From Nitratireductor indicus C115 (GTDB lineage Bacteria; Pseudomonadota; Alphaproteobacteria; Rhizobiales; Rhizobiaceae), in assembly GCF_000300515.1 (NCBI RefSeq), contig NZ_AMSI01000018.1, positions 39,749 through 103,748 on the forward strand: a stretch of 64,000 nucleotides of DNA, written 5' to 3'. The notes beneath the pieces were generated by a model. It was not told where the DNA came from, did not search any database, and was given only the letters and a program-made list of their open reading frames with translations. The position numbers and the translations under genes are program-made. Positions 44,881 through 54,630 of the stretch are shown piece after piece (within the stretch, counting starts at the first letter, position 1; each line of letters opens with the position of its first letter).

Positions 44881-44975
44881 AGGCTTAAGCATTCCTTTAC
44901 GCAAAGATGAAAATTTTAAGGCGGGGATCGGCGGCCTGATGCGTGCCGATTATGCGTGGCTGGCAGGGGGTGCTC

Positions 44976-45299
44976 ATGGCTTCCGATGCGGATTGGAAAC
45001 AGGATGAACGGGACGTCTGGTCCGACCGGCTGAATTCTGCTGGAACCGGCGCCATCCGGATCGCTCTGCTTTTCGGGTCAGCAGCCGTTGCCTTGGCCCT
45101 GATCCTGACGCCCGTCGTGGAAAAACGCTCGAAGAATACGCTGGCGCAGTTCGGCGCGCCCTTCGGCATCGATCCGATAACAACCGCTTCCACCAAGCGC
45201 GCCAACAATACCTATACGGTGCGGCGCAGTGTTCTCCAGCCGAGTCGCGAATCCATCTGCATTATCCGCGAAAACGGGACGCGCAGCGGCGATTGTTAA
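44976..45299 (+). CDS. Small single-pass membrane protein of unknown function
   Basis: A 107-aa protein with a charged N-terminus, one transmembrane helix (about 24-46, GAIRIALLFGSAAVALALIL) and a basic C-terminal part with one cysteine pair around SICIIREN and SGDC. No family is recognised beyond a general rhizobial hypothetical. ATG 44976 follows GGCAGGGGG. It sits 79 bp before a Flp-type pilin gene, a pairing seen in other rhizobia; a pilin-linked role is a guess. Confidence 0.68.
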   Translation: MASDADWKQDERDVWSDRLNSAGTGAIRIALLFGSAAVALALILTPVVEKRSKNTLAQFGAPFGIDPITTASTKRANNTYTVRRSVLQPSRESICIIRENGTRSGDC

Positions 45300-45318
45300 C
45301 GAAGCGCAAAACCCGCTC

Positions 45319-45332
45319 TTAAGAATTCTTAA
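45319..45332. promoter_or_regulatory. CtrA-like palindrome upstream of the pilin gene
   Basis: TTAAGAATTCTTAA is a perfect palindrome made of two TTAA half-sites with a 6-bp gap, one base shorter than the standard CtrA box. In Caulobacter the pilin gene pilA is a CtrA target. A TTAAC half-site also lies at 45296. Confidence 0.4.
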
Positions 45333-45378
45333 TTTTTATCCGTTAGCGTCGACCGACTTCACAGGGGGTGATGAAGCG

Positions 45379-45546
45379 ATGCTGAAGCGGTTTCTTGCGG
45401 ACAGGTCGGGTAGCACGGCCATTGAATATGCATTGATCGCCGGGCTTATCAGCGTCGGTATTCTGGTCGGGGTCGGGCAAACCGGCACGGCCGTGCGTGG
45501 GCTTTTCACGCGCGTTGGCGACGATATGAACGCTATCGGTCAATAG
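45379..45546 (+). CDS. Flp/Fap-type pilin (type IVb)
   Basis: A 55-aa prepilin: short basic leader MLKRFLADRSG, then the processing motif G/STAIEYALIAGLIS, with the conserved Glu-Tyr pair six residues from the cleavage point, then a single hydrophobic helix. It would form tight-adherence pili, but no cpaA-F, tad or rcpC genes are in the window, so it is an orphan here. ATG 45379 begins MLKRF. Confidence 0.9.
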   Translation: MLKRFLADRSGSTAIEYALIAGLISVGILVGVGQTGTAVRGLFTRVGDDMNAIGQ

Positions 45547-45555
45547 CTGGCTGGT

Positions 45556-46419
45556 TCAACCCTTCTTCTCCAGCACATCTTTCAGGGAAATTTTGGCGCT
45601 GCCGGGGGCGAGTGGCTTCTGCTGCGAAGCATGCGGCGCCCAACCCGAAATCCAGACAATATTGAAGGTCGCCCTGATGCGGCCGTCCGGGTCGGCGAAA
45701 CGCTCTGCGTAAATCTGTGCGGCACGGATGAAAAGCGCGCGCGAAGCAGGTTTGCGCGATCTTGCGCGAAGCGCGCTGGTGGCACCCATGGCCCGCAAAT
45801 CGCGCATCAGGTCGAACATGTTTGCATAACGAACGGTGAGCGTTTCAAGGTCGGCCACGGGCAGTGCAAAGCCCGCGCGCTGCAGAAGGCCGCCCACATC
45901 GCGTATGTCGGCAAACGGGCTCACGCGAGGTGCAGCGCCGCCACTCAATTCCGTCTCGGCATGAAGAAGCGCCTCGCGCAATTCCTGTAAGGTTCCCGCA
46001 CCGGCCATTGCGCCCAGGAAGAGACCGTCGGGCTTGAGCGCCTTTCTGATCTGGGCAAGCATTCCCGGTGTGTCATTGGTCTCATGCAGGGTCAGCAACG
46101 ACACCGCGAGATCAAGGCTTTGCGGCTCGAGAGGCAAGGTCTCCGGAGCAGCAACGACCCCTTCGCCATCGAGCAGAATGGGATCGGCTTCCACCCGGCT
46201 TACGGTGTCGACCTTGCCGCTTTCCTTCAGGGCATCAGCCGCATGAGGCGTGAGGCAGAAGATGGCCGCAGCCTTTTCGAAGTGCCGGTCGACGGTGGAA
46301 AGACGTTCGGCGAGATCTTCGGCCGCGCGCTTCATGAGAAATGCAGCACCTTCATCGGTGTGCTGTTTTGCCCGTTTCTTGCGCGCGATGATCAGGTCCG
46401 TGTCGAAGAGGGCTTCCAT
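45556..46419 (-). CDS. SAM-dependent methyltransferase-like protein, NDUFAF5/BioC-related
   Basis: A 287-aa class I methyltransferase-fold protein: N-terminal RKKRAKQ and RAAEDLAERL, a Glu/Asp strand pair, then LPLEPQSLDLAVSLLTLHETND, in which the Rossmann core is recognisable but the glycine loop is weak. Such proteins are the bacterial relatives of NDUFAF5, which hydroxylates an arginine in complex I. BioC is an alternative. It converges on the pilin gene and is divergent from comF. Confidence 0.8.
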   Translation of the reverse strand: MEALFDTDLIIARKKRAKQHTDEGAAFLMKRAAEDLAERLSTVDRHFEKAAAIFCLTPHAADALKESGKVDTVSRVEADPILLDGEGVVAAPETLPLEPQSLDLAVSLLTLHETNDTPGMLAQIRKALKPDGLFLGAMAGAGTLQELREALLHAETELSGGAAPRVSPFADIRDVGGLLQRAGFALPVADLETLTVRYANMFDLMRDLRAMGATSALRARSRKPASRALFIRAAQIYAERFADPDGRIRATFNIVWISGWAPHASQQKPLAPGSAKISLKDVLEKKG

Positions 46420-46549
46420 ATTTCACCTGCGATTGATTGCAGCGTCCATTATGGGTCCCAAAGAACGCTGCGAATTATTGAATTTGCGCATCGCACAAAA
46501 TGAATATGCTGGCAAAGAGGCAATTATAGCAACGACAGAGGCGAGGGCG

Positions 46550-47323
46550 GTGAACGGGACAGCGCGAATAAGGCATTCGCTTTTCGGATGGGCACAGCAG
46601 GTGTTGTTTCCGCCGGTTTGTCTTGGCTGCTCCAATCTGGTCGCCGAGCCAGGCACGCTGTGTGCGACCTGCTGGCCGCGCCTGCGATTTCTGGAGAAAC
46701 CGTGGTGCGCGGTCATGGGAACACCCTTCTCGGTGGACCTGGGAGACGAAATCCTGTCCGCCGAAGCCATCGCCAATCCTCCGCCCTTCGCGCGGGCGCG
46801 CTCGGCAGTCATCTATGAAAATGTCGCCCGGCAGATGGTGCAATCGCTCAAGTTTCGCGACAGAACCGATCTGGCGCCCTGGATGGCAAGGTGGATGCTG
46901 CGGGCCGGAGCAGAGCTTGTCCGTGATAACCCGGCGGTTGTGCCGGTTCCGCTGCACAGGCGGCGTCTCCTCGCGCGGCGGTTCAACCAGTCGGCGGAGC
47001 TGGCGCGGGCGCTTTCGCGTCTGGCTGCCCTCGATTACGAGCCTGAAACGCTTGTGCGTGTGCGCAAGACACGCCAGCAGGTGGGATTGAAGGCCAGCGA
47101 ACGCGAAGCCAATGTGCGGGGTGCTTTTCACGTGCCAACAGAACGCTCCGTCACCATAGCGGGGCGCAGGGTGCTCCTGATCGACGATGTCTATACGACC
47201 GGAGCGACGGTGAGCGCTGCAAGCCGCGCGCTCCGGCGCGCAGGGGCAACCGGGGTCGACGTTCTGACCTTTGCGCGGGTGCTGCCGGGGGACTTTCGGC
47301 CAGATGAAGGAAACCCTATATAG
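46550..47323 (+). CDS. comF: ComF family protein (phosphoribosyltransferase fold)
   Basis: A 257-aa protein with an N-terminal zinc ribbon (CLGC, CATC: Cys24, 27, 38, 41) and a type I phosphoribosyltransferase domain with RVLLIDDVYTTGAT (207-220). ComF homologues are linked to competence, but many bacteria keep them without natural transformation. GTG 46550 follows GAGG at 8 nt and gives the standard length; an ATG at 46451 would add 33 residues with no family match. It is divergent from the methyltransferase gene. Confidence 0.85.
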   Translation: MNGTARIRHSLFGWAQQVLFPPVCLGCSNLVAEPGTLCATCWPRLRFLEKPWCAVMGTPFSVDLGDEILSAEAIANPPPFARARSAVIYENVARQMVQSLKFRDRTDLAPWMARWMLRAGAELVRDNPAVVPVPLHRRRLLARRFNQSAELARALSRLAALDYEPETLVRVRKTRQQVGLKASEREANVRGAFHVPTERSVTIAGRRVLLIDDVYTTGATVSAASRALRRAGATGVDVLTFARVLPGDFRPDEGNPI

Positions 47324-47349
47324 GCAGCGACTGTGAACGGATACGAAGC

Positions 47350-47616
47350 ATGGCTGACGTAACGATTTATACCCGGATGATGTGCGGCTATTGTGCCGCT
47401 GCAAAGCGCCTTCTCGAACAGAAGGGTGTTGCCTATACGGAGCACGATGCGAGCTTCTCGCCGGAACTGCGCCAGGAGATGATCCAGCGCGCCAACGGTC
47501 GCGCGACCTTCCCGCAGATATTCATCGGGGATATGCATGTGGGCGGCAGCGATGAGCTGCACGCGCTGGAGCGTGCAGGAAAACTCGACGCGCTTCTTGC
47601 GGAGACGCAGGCATGA
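47350..47616 (+). CDS. grxC: Glutaredoxin 3
   Basis: An 88-aa glutathione-dependent thiol reductase with redox site CGYC (Cys12, Cys15), cis-Pro region TFPQIFIG and GGSDELHALE. Length and motif fit class I glutaredoxin. Its stop overlaps the next start by 4 bp (ATGA), so it heads a grxC-nitrilase-DUF1178 operon, a conserved alphaproteobacterial set. Confidence 0.95.
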   Translation: MADVTIYTRMMCGYCAAAKRLLEQKGVAYTEHDASFSPELRQEMIQRANGRATFPQIFIGDMHVGGSDELHALERAGKLDALLAETQA

Positions 47617-48479
47617 CCGGGATACGCGTTGCCGCTTTGCAGATGCGCTCCGGAACAGAACCGGAAGCGAATGCGGTTGCATTCGAGGCACTGGTGCGCG
47701 AGGCGGCGGACAAGGGTGCGCAATATGTGCAAAGCCCGGAAATGACCGGTGCTCTGGTGCGCAGCAGGGCGGAGCTTCTGGAACGCATCGAAGGTGCGCG
47801 CGGTGCTCTGATCACCGAGCGGGCCGAGGCGTTGGCAAGGGAGTTGTCGATCCACGTCCAAGTCGGGTCGACGGCGGTTGCACTGCCCGATGGCCGTGTC
47901 GCAAACCGCGCTTTCCTTTTTTCTCCGGAAGGAAATCTCATCGCCACCTACGACAAGATCCATATGTTCGACGTGGATCTCGATCATGGTGAAAGCTGGC
48001 GTGAATCGGCAACGTATGCGCCGGGCGAGGCTGCTGTTGTCGCGGATTTGCCCTTCGGGCGCATGGGCTTTGCCATTTGCTACGACCTTCGCTTTCCGCA
48101 GCTTTTCAGGGCGGAGGCGGTGGCCGGTGCGCAGGTACTTACCGCGCCTGCCGCTTTCACCCGCCAGACCGGGGAGGCGCATTGGCACGTGCTGATCCGC
48201 GCGCGCGCCATCGAAAACGGCGCCTTCATGATTGCGGCTGCTCAGGGCGGCAAGCATGAGGACGGGCGCGAAACCTTCGGTCATTCGATGATCGTCGATC
48301 CCTGGGGACGCATTCTTGCCGAAGCGGAGGGCGACGCGCCTGAAGTGGTGATTGCCGATCTCGACATTTCGGAGGTGGCAGCGGCGCGCGGCAAGGTGCC
48401 CAATCTGAGGAATGCCCGCGATTTTACCGTCAAGCAGGTGGGCGCGGCGGAGGACGCGGCGCGGAGTAAGGCATCATGA
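47613..48479 (+). CDS. Carbon-nitrogen hydrolase (nitrilase superfamily, Nit1-like)
   Basis: A 288-aa amidase-type enzyme with the catalytic triad Glu43 (SPEMTG), Lys115 (YDKIHMFD) and Cys156 (ICYDLRFP). The sequence fits deaminated-glutathione amidase (Nit1/YbeM) better than omega-amidase, and the glutaredoxin neighbour would suit that, but substrate is inferred. It overlaps grxC and the DUF1178 gene by 4 bp at each end. Confidence 0.9.
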   Translation: MTGIRVAALQMRSGTEPEANAVAFEALVREAADKGAQYVQSPEMTGALVRSRAELLERIEGARGALITERAEALARELSIHVQVGSTAVALPDGRVANRAFLFSPEGNLIATYDKIHMFDVDLDHGESWRESATYAPGEAAVVADLPFGRMGFAICYDLRFPQLFRAEAVAGAQVLTAPAAFTRQTGEAHWHVLIRARAIENGAFMIAAAQGGKHEDGRETFGHSMIVDPWGRILAEAEGDAPEVVIADLDISEVAAARGKVPNLRNARDFTVKQVGAAEDAARSKAS

Positions 48480-48901
48480 TCAGCTATAATCTGATCTGCG
48501 ATGGTGGCCACACGTTCGAGGCGTGGTTTCGCAACAGTGCCGATTTCGAAGGCCAGCAGGAGCGCCATCTGGTTTCCTGCCCGCATTGCGGATCGATCTC
48601 CGTCGAGAAAGCGTTGATGGCGCCAGCGGTTTCCACAGGCAAGCGCAGGGAACAGATCGCACTCGCCATGGGCGAGGAGCAAAAGAAGGCGCTCGCGCAG
48701 CTCAAGGAAATGTCGCGCAAGGTGCGCGAGAACGCGGATTATGTGGGCGACAAGTTTGCCGAAGAAGCGCGCAAGATTCATTTCGGTGAAACCGAAGTGC
48801 GCGGAATTTACGGTGAGGCGACGGCCGATGAGGCGAAATCGCTCGTCGACGAAGGCGTCGAATTCATGCCGCTGCCGGTATTTCCCGACGACCAGAACTG
48901 A
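48476..48901 (+). CDS. DUF1178 family protein
   Basis: A 141-aa protein. The N-terminus MISYNLICDGGHTFEAWF and SCPHCGS carry cysteines of a small zinc-ribbon-like site. The middle is helical and charged (KRREQIALAMGEEQKKALAQ) and the end GEATADEAKSLVDEGVEFMPLP is family-typical. Function is unknown. It is the third gene of the grxC operon and converges on ubiG. Confidence 0.9.
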   Translation: MISYNLICDGGHTFEAWFRNSADFEGQQERHLVSCPHCGSISVEKALMAPAVSTGKRREQIALAMGEEQKKALAQLKEMSRKVRENADYVGDKFAEEARKIHFGETEVRGIYGEATADEAKSLVDEGVEFMPLPVFPDDQN

Positions 48902-48916
48902 TTTCGAGGAGAGCCG

Positions 48917-49666
48917 TCAGGCAGCGGGCTTGGTGGCGGCGACCATATAATTGACGTCCATGTCGCCTGAGCGCTGCCAGCGATCCGCAAGTGGGTTGTA
49001 GACAACGCCGCTGCGGTCCGTGATGAGCACACCGGCAGCGCCAAGGGCCTTTTCCAGCTCCTGCGGGCGCACCAGCTTGTCATATTGATGCGTGCCGCGC
49101 GGAAGCCAGCCCAACACATACTCAGCGCCGATGATCGCCAGCCCCCAGGCCTTGAGGGTCCTGTTGATGGTGGCGACGAACATCAGGCCGCCCGGTTTCA
49201 GCATTTCCCCGCATTTCGACAGGAACAAGTTCACGTCGGCAACGTGTTCCACCACTTCCATGTTGAGGATGATGTCGAACTTTTCGCCCTGATCGGCCAA
49301 GGCCTCGGCGGTGGTCGCGCGGTAATCAATGTCGAGGCCGCTCTGGGCCGCGTGGATTTTTGCCACTTCGATATTGGTCTCCGAGGCATCGGCGCCGACG
49401 ACCTGCGCGCCAAGGCGGGCCATGGGCTCGCACAGGAGGCCGCCACCGCAGCCGATATCGAGAAGCCTCAGATTGTCGAACGGTTTCGCAGCATGGGGAT
49501 CGCGTCCGAAATGGGCCGCGATATGATCGCGGATATAGGCAAGGCGGACCGGGTTGAACTTGTGCAGAACCCCGAATTTTCCTGTCGGGTTCCACCATTC
49601 CGCCGCGAGGGCCGAGAAGTGCTCGATTTCGCGCGCGTCGATAGTCGTCTGTCGAGCTTCGGACAT
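48917..49666 (-). CDS. ubiG: Ubiquinone biosynthesis O-methyltransferase
   Basis: Both O-methylations of ubiquinone synthesis. The 249-aa protein starts [20 protein letters not shown], then [19 protein letters not shown], the SAM loop [10 protein letters not shown] and NMEVVEHV. The N-terminus [11 protein letters not shown] is diagnostic for UbiG/COQ3. ATG 49666 is preferred to one 69 bp upstream. It is divergent from lysC. Confidence 0.96.
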   Translation of the reverse strand: MSEARQTTIDAREIEHFSALAAEWWNPTGKFGVLHKFNPVRLAYIRDHIAAHFGRDPHAAKPFDNLRLLDIGCGGGLLCEPMARLGAQVVGADASETNIEVAKIHAAQSGLDIDYRATTAEALADQGEKFDIILNMEVVEHVADVNLFLSKCGEMLKPGGLMFVATINRTLKAWGLAIIGAEYVLGWLPRGTHQYDKLVRPQELEKALGAAGVLITDRSGVVYNPLADRWQRSGDMDVNYMVAATKPAA

Positions 49667-49890
49667 GGGGTAGCCTGTGTATCGGTTGCCGGGCTTTCGT
49701 TGCCATGAAGTCGTGCGTGGAGGACCGATTGTCAAGGCGGCAATTGTCTCACCGGGCGCACTGTCACATTGCTTGCAGATGACGGGGCTTTTGGGTATGG
49801 AAGCCGCGACGCCCGGCAGCTACTGCCGCCGGGACCATTATGTCCGCCCTCCCAGGCGGTTGGAATTTCCGGATAAAGGCCTTCGTTCCC

Positions 49891-51165
49891 ATGGCGCGCA
49901 TTGTGATGAAGTTCGGCGGAACCTCCGTCGCCGATATCGACCGCATCCATAATGTGGCGCGTCACGTCAAACGCGAGACGGACGCCGGTCACGAGGTTGC
50001 CGTCGTGGTCTCTGCCATGTCGGGCAAGACCAACGAGCTGGTGGGCTGGGTGCAGAGCATGGCCCGCACGGCGGGATCGGGAACGCCTTTCTACGATGCG
50101 CGGGAGTACGATGCGATCGTGGCTTCTGGCGAGCAGGTGACGAGCGGGCTCCTGGCTATCGCGCTGCAATCGATGGGCGTGGATGCCCGGTCGTGGCAGG
50201 GATGGCAGATACCGGTCCACACCGATAATGCGCATGGCGCTGCACGCATTCTCGACATTGACGGAAGCGAGATCGTGCGCCGTATGGGCACGGGGCAGGT
50301 TGCGGTCGTTGCAGGCTTTCAGGGTATCGGCCCCGACAACCGGGTGGCGACGCTCGGCCGTGGCGGCTCGGACACCAGTGCTGTGGCGGTGGCGGCGGCG
50401 GTCAAGGCAGATCGCTGCGACATCTATACGGATGTGGACGGCGTCTACACGACCGACCCGCGCATTGAGCCGCGCGCGCGTCGTCTTCCCAAGATTTCCT
50501 TCGAGGAAATGCTGGAGATGGCTTCGCTGGGGGCCAAGGTCCTGCAGGTTCGCTCCGTCGAGCTTGCCATGGTGCATAAGGTCAGAACCTTTGTTAGATC
50601 GTCGTTCGACGATCCCGACGCGCCGGGGATGGGGGATTTCGAAAACCCGCCCGGAACGCTCATTTGCGATGAGGATGAAATCGTGGAACAGCAAGTCGTC
50701 ACCGGCATCGCCTACGCCAAGGACGAAGCCCAGATATCGCTGCGCCGCGTGGCCGACAGGCCGGGGGTTTCCGCCGGCATCTTCGGCCCGCTGGCCGAGG
50801 CGAACATCAATGTCGACATGATCGTGCAGAACATCTCCGAGGACGGTTCGCGCACGGACATGACCTTCACGGTTCCTTCCGGCGACCTCGACAAGGCGCT
50901 GGCGGTTCTGGCAAAGGTGCGCGACACGGTCGGTTTCGATGTTGTGCAGTCGGAAGCGGGGCTGGTAAAGGTTTCGGTGATCGGCATCGGCATGCGAAGC
51001 CATGCGGGCGTTGCCGCCACGGCTTTCAAGGCGCTGGCCGAGAAGGGCATCAATATCCGGGCGATCACGACTTCGGAGATCAAAATTTCGATACTGATTG
51101 ACGGTCCCTATGCGGAATTGGCCGTCCGGACTTTGCATTCCGTCTACGGTCTCGATAAGCAGTAG
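49891..51165 (+). CDS. lysC: Aspartate kinase
   Basis: First step of the aspartate family (lysine, threonine, methionine). The 424-aa protein has KFGGTSV near the N-terminus, GRGGSDTSAV and the two C-terminal ACT domains (from about 270) that bind feedback inhibitors. ATG 49891 (MARIVMKFGGTS) is the family start. It feeds lysA and metA, also in the window. It is divergent from ubiG. Confidence 0.96.
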   Translation: MARIVMKFGGTSVADIDRIHNVARHVKRETDAGHEVAVVVSAMSGKTNELVGWVQSMARTAGSGTPFYDAREYDAIVASGEQVTSGLLAIALQSMGVDARSWQGWQIPVHTDNAHGAARILDIDGSEIVRRMGTGQVAVVAGFQGIGPDNRVATLGRGGSDTSAVAVAAAVKADRCDIYTDVDGVYTTDPRIEPRARRLPKISFEEMLEMASLGAKVLQVRSVELAMVHKVRTFVRSSFDDPDAPGMGDFENPPGTLICDEDEIVEQQVVTGIAYAKDEAQISLRRVADRPGVSAGIFGPLAEANINVDMIVQNISEDGSRTDMTFTVPSGDLDKALAVLAKVRDTVGFDVVQSEAGLVKVSVIGIGMRSHAGVAATAFKALAEKGINIRAITTSEIKISILIDGPYAELAVRTLHSVYGLDKQ

Positions 51166-51193
51166 ACAAAGAAAAACCCGAATCTGGCTTTTG

Positions 51194-51213
51194 TCCCGCG
51201 GGTGGCGGGATTT
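51194..51213 (+). terminator. Weak hairpin between lysC and ptsP
   Basis: TCCCGC-GGGTG-GCGGGA followed by TTTC. The stem is only 6 bp, so partial read-through into ptsP is possible. Confidence 0.4.
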
Positions 51214-51239
51214 CGGAAAAGCCAATGGAGAGGGGTTCA

Positions 51240-53510
51240 ATGCGAGACACTGCTGGTGGTCCACGTGTGCTGTTAAGGCGTTTGCGCGAGCTTATGGCCG
51301 AGGCGCTCGAGCCACAGGAGCGTCTTGATCGCATCGTGCGCGAAATCGCGCAGAATATGGTTGCCGAGGTTTGCTCGCTCTACGTTCTGCGCGCCGATTC
51401 GATGCTTGAGCTTTATGCTACCGAAGGTCTGAACCCCGGGTCCGTGCATCTGGCGCAATTGCGTCTCGGGCAGGGCCTCGTCGGCACGATCGCCGCCAGT
51501 GCGCGACCGCTCAATCTCTCCGATGCGCAGAAGCATCCCGCATTCGCCTATCTGCCGGAAACGGGGGAGGAGATTTATCACTCCTTCCTTGGTGTCCCGG
51601 TTCTGCGGGCCGGGCGCACGCTGGGCGTGCTCGTCGTGCAGAACCGCACCATGCGGCATTATCGCGAAGACGAGGTGGAAGCGCTCGAAACCGTCGCCAT
51701 GGTGATCGCGGAGATGATCGCGACTGGCGATCTCGCCCGGTTGACGCGACCGGGCATCGAACTCGACATGAGCCGCCCCGTTAGCCTTAACGGCCTGCCC
51801 TTCAACGAAGGCGTCGGGCTGGGGCATGTGGTTCTGCATGAACCGCGCATCGTGGTCACGGCACTGTTCAACGAAGACAGCGACGAAGAACTTCAGCGGC
51901 TGGAAACGGCGCTCGATTCGTTGCGCCTGTCCATCGACAACATGCTTTCGCGCCGCGATGTCGCTTTCGAGGGCGAGCACAGGGCGGTTCTGGAAGCCTA
52001 TCGCATGTTCGCCAATGACCGGGGCTGGGTGCGCCGGCTTCAGGAGGCGGTGAACAACGGGCTGACGGCGGAAGCGGCGGTGGAGAAAGTCCAGAGCGAC
52101 ATGCGGGCGCGCATGCTGCATATGACTGATCCCTATCTGCGTGAGCGGATGAGCGATTTCGACGACCTGGCAAACCGGCTGCTGCGCCAGCTGATGGGGC
52201 GTGGGCCCGATGCGCTGGCCGAGATCGTGCCGAAGGACGCGATTATCGTCGCGCGTTCCATGGGCGCTGCCGAGCTGCTCGATTATCCGCGGCAGAAGTT
52301 GCGCGGCCTCGTGCTGGAGGAAGGGGCTCCGACCAGCCATATCGTGATCGTTGCGCGCGCCATCGGTTTGCCCACCGTGGGGCAGGTGAAAGGCGCCGTC
52401 TCCATGTCGGAGAATGGCGATGCCATCATCGTCGATGGCGAGGATGGGCAGGTGCATCTGCGTCCGCAGGGCGATGTCGAGGCGGCCTATGCGGAAAAGG
52501 TCCGTTTCCGCGCCCGGCGTCAGAAGCACTATCAGGAATTGCGTGATGAACCTTCCGAAACCAAGGACGGCGTTCACATCGACATGATGATGAATGCGGG
52601 GCTGGCGGTGGACCTGCCGCAGCTCGCCCAGTCGGGCGCCGATGGAATCGGCCTTTTCCGCACGGAGCTGCAGTTCATGGTGGCTGCTGCTTTCCCGCGT
52701 GTGGAAGCCCAGGAACGGCTTTACCGGGAAGTGCTGGATGCGGCGGACGGCAAGCCGGTCACCTTCCGCACCATCGACATCGGTGGCGACAAGGTGCTTC
52801 CTTATTTCAAGGATTCGCACAATGAGGAAAACCCGGCCCTGGGCTGGCGGGCGATCCGGCTTACGCTCGACCGGCCCGGCCTTTTGCGCACGCAGATTCG
52901 CGCACTTCTGAAGGCTGCGGGTGGGCGCGAATTGCGCATGATGCTGCCCATGGTGACGGAAGTGGCCGAGGTGCGGCAGGCGCGGGCTGTCATCGACCGG
53001 GAAGTGCGGCACTTGTCGCGGTTTGCCCATCATCTGCCGACGCGGCTGAAACTAGGAGCCATGATCGAGGTTCCCTCTCTCCTGTGGCAGCTCGACGAGC
53101 TGATGCAGGCGGTCGATTTTGTGTCGGTGGGCTCGAACGACCTTTTCCAGTTCGTGACAGCGACGGACCGGGGCAACACGCGGATCGCGGATCGCTTCGA
53201 CCCGCTCAGTGTGCCTTTCCTGCGTCTTCTACGCCAGATCGTGAAGGCGGGCGAGGCGTCGGGCACGCCGGTGACGCTGTGCGGCGAACTTGCCGGCCGC
53301 TCTGTCTCCGCGATGGCGCTTCTGGGCATCGGCTACCGTTCCATATCCATGGCGCCGGCCGCTATCGGTCCGGTGAAGGCCATGTTGCGTGAATTGCCGC
53401 TCCATGAGCTTTCGGCGCTCATGGAGGAAGCTCTTGCCAAGCACAGCGCATCCACCGATATTCGCGCGCTGCTTCGGCAATTCGCCGAGAGCCGCGATAT
53501 CCCCCTTTAG
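51240..53510 (+). CDS. ptsP: Nitrogen-PTS phosphoenolpyruvate phosphotransferase (PtsP, EI-Ntr)
   Basis: Transfers phosphate from PEP to NPr, controlling nitrogen, carbon and envelope regulation. The 756-aa protein has an N-terminal GAF domain (about 15-165), the phospho-His domain with EGAPTSHIVI (His367) and a C-terminal PEP-binding barrel with FRTELQFM, SVGSNDLFQF and the catalytic TLCGELAG. ATG 51240 follows GAGAGGGG and fits the family better than ATG 51225. It leads toward prfA and prmC. Confidence 0.95.
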   Translation: MRDTAGGPRVLLRRLRELMAEALEPQERLDRIVREIAQNMVAEVCSLYVLRADSMLELYATEGLNPGSVHLAQLRLGQGLVGTIAASARPLNLSDAQKHPAFAYLPETGEEIYHSFLGVPVLRAGRTLGVLVVQNRTMRHYREDEVEALETVAMVIAEMIATGDLARLTRPGIELDMSRPVSLNGLPFNEGVGLGHVVLHEPRIVVTALFNEDSDEELQRLETALDSLRLSIDNMLSRRDVAFEGEHRAVLEAYRMFANDRGWVRRLQEAVNNGLTAEAAVEKVQSDMRARMLHMTDPYLRERMSDFDDLANRLLRQLMGRGPDALAEIVPKDAIIVARSMGAAELLDYPRQKLRGLVLEEGAPTSHIVIVARAIGLPTVGQVKGAVSMSENGDAIIVDGEDGQVHLRPQGDVEAAYAEKVRFRARRQKHYQELRDEPSETKDGVHIDMMMNAGLAVDLPQLAQSGADGIGLFRTELQFMVAAAFPRVEAQERLYREVLDAADGKPVTFRTIDIGGDKVLPYFKDSHNEENPALGWRAIRLTLDRPGLLRTQIRALLKAAGGRELRMMLPMVTEVAEVRQARAVIDREVRHLSRFAHHLPTRLKLGAMIEVPSLLWQLDELMQAVDFVSVGSNDLFQFVTATDRGNTRIADRFDPLSVPFLRLLRQIVKAGEASGTPVTLCGELAGRSVSAMALLGIGYRSISMAPAAIGPVKAMLRELPLHELSALMEEALAKHSASTDIRALLRQFAESRDIPL

Positions 53511-53550
53511 AATCAACCGAACCCTCTAGAACCGACAGGCTTTTCCGCCA

Positions 53551-54630
53551 ATGACCGAACTGCCGCGTGATCGTATGGATCAAGTGCTCAAACGTTTCGA
53601 ACTCATCGAGACGCAGATGGCGGCTGGCCCCGATGCGGAAACCTACGTCAAGCTTGCATCCGAATATTCGGAATTGCAGGAGGTAGCGGCCAAGATCCGT
53701 GAATTGAAGCAGGCTGAAGGCGAGCTTGCCGATCTGACGGCCATGCTGAACGATGCCTCCACCGATCGCGAGATGCGGGAGCTTGCGGAAGCCGACCTGG
53801 AAACGGTGGAAGAGCGGCTCGAGACCTTGAGCGCTGAGATGCAGCTCCTTCTTTTGCCGAAGGACGAGGCGGACGAGAAAAACGCCATTCTGGAAATTCG
53901 CGCCGGCACGGGTGGTGATGAGGCTGCTCTTTTCGCAGGCGATCTGTTTCGCATGTACGAACGCTACGCCGCCGACCGGGGCTGGCGTGTGGAAGTGGTT
54001 TCCACCAGCGAGGGCGAAGCAGGTGGGTACAAGGAAATCATCGCCACGGTTTCAGGGCGCGGGGTGTTCTCACGCCTGAAATTCGAATCCGGCGTTCATC
54101 GTGTGCAGCGTGTGCCGGCCACCGAGGCGCAGGGCCGCATTCACACCTCTGCGGCGACAGTGGCGGTTTTGCCGGAAGCCGAAGAGATCGACGTGGAAAT
54201 CCGCAACGAGGATATCCGCATAGACACGATGCGCGCATCCGGTGCCGGCGGCCAGCACGTGAATACGACCGATTCGGCCGTGCGCATCACGCATATTCCT
54301 TCCGGCATCGTCGTGGTGCAGGCGGAGAAGTCACAGCATCAGAACCGTGCGCGGGCGATGCAGATCCTGCGTTCGCGCCTGTTCGACATGCAGCGCATGA
54401 AAGCGGCTGATGAGCGCTCGGAAGCGCGGCGTCTGCAGGTGGGGTCCGGCGACCGTTCGGAGCGTATCCGCACCTACAATTTTCCGCAGGGGCGTGTGAC
54501 CGATCACCGTATCAACCTGACGCTTTACAAGCTCGACCGCGTTATCGAGGGTGAGCTGGACGAACTGATCGATGCGCTGATCGCCGATCATCAGTCCAGG
54601 CTCCTTGCGGAAACGGGTATGGATGGCTGA
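53551..54630 (+). CDS. prfA: Peptide chain release factor 1
   Basis: Terminates translation at UAA and UAG. The 359-aa protein has the RF1-specific PAT tripeptide (189-191 in [10 protein letters not shown]) and the GGQ peptidyl-hydrolysis motif (233-235 in [11 protein letters not shown]). It overlaps prmC by 8 bp, whose product methylates the Gln of GGQ. Confidence 0.97.
   Translation: MTELPRDRMDQVLKRFELIETQMAAGPDAETYVKLASEYSELQEVAAKIRELKQAEGELADLTAMLNDASTDREMRELAEADLETVEERLETLSAEMQLLLLPKDEADEKNAILEIRAGTGGDEAALFAGDLFRMYERYAADRGWRVEVVSTSEGEAGGYKEIIATVSGRGVFSRLKFESGVHRVQRVPATEAQGRIHTSAATVAVLPEAEEIDVEIRNEDIRIDTMRASGAGGQHVNTTDSAVRITHIPSGIVVVQAEKSQHQNRARAMQILRSRLFDMQRMKAADERSEARRLQVGSGDRSERIRTYNFPQGRVTDHRINLTLYKLDRVIEGELDELIDALIADHQSRLLAETGMDG

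Noticed and set aside
49732-51264. Minus-strand 510-codon frame over lysC
   Set aside because: Antisense shadow of aspartate kinase.
51273-53033. Minus-strand 586-codon frame over ptsP
   Set aside because: Antisense shadow of PtsP, with no recognisable domain.
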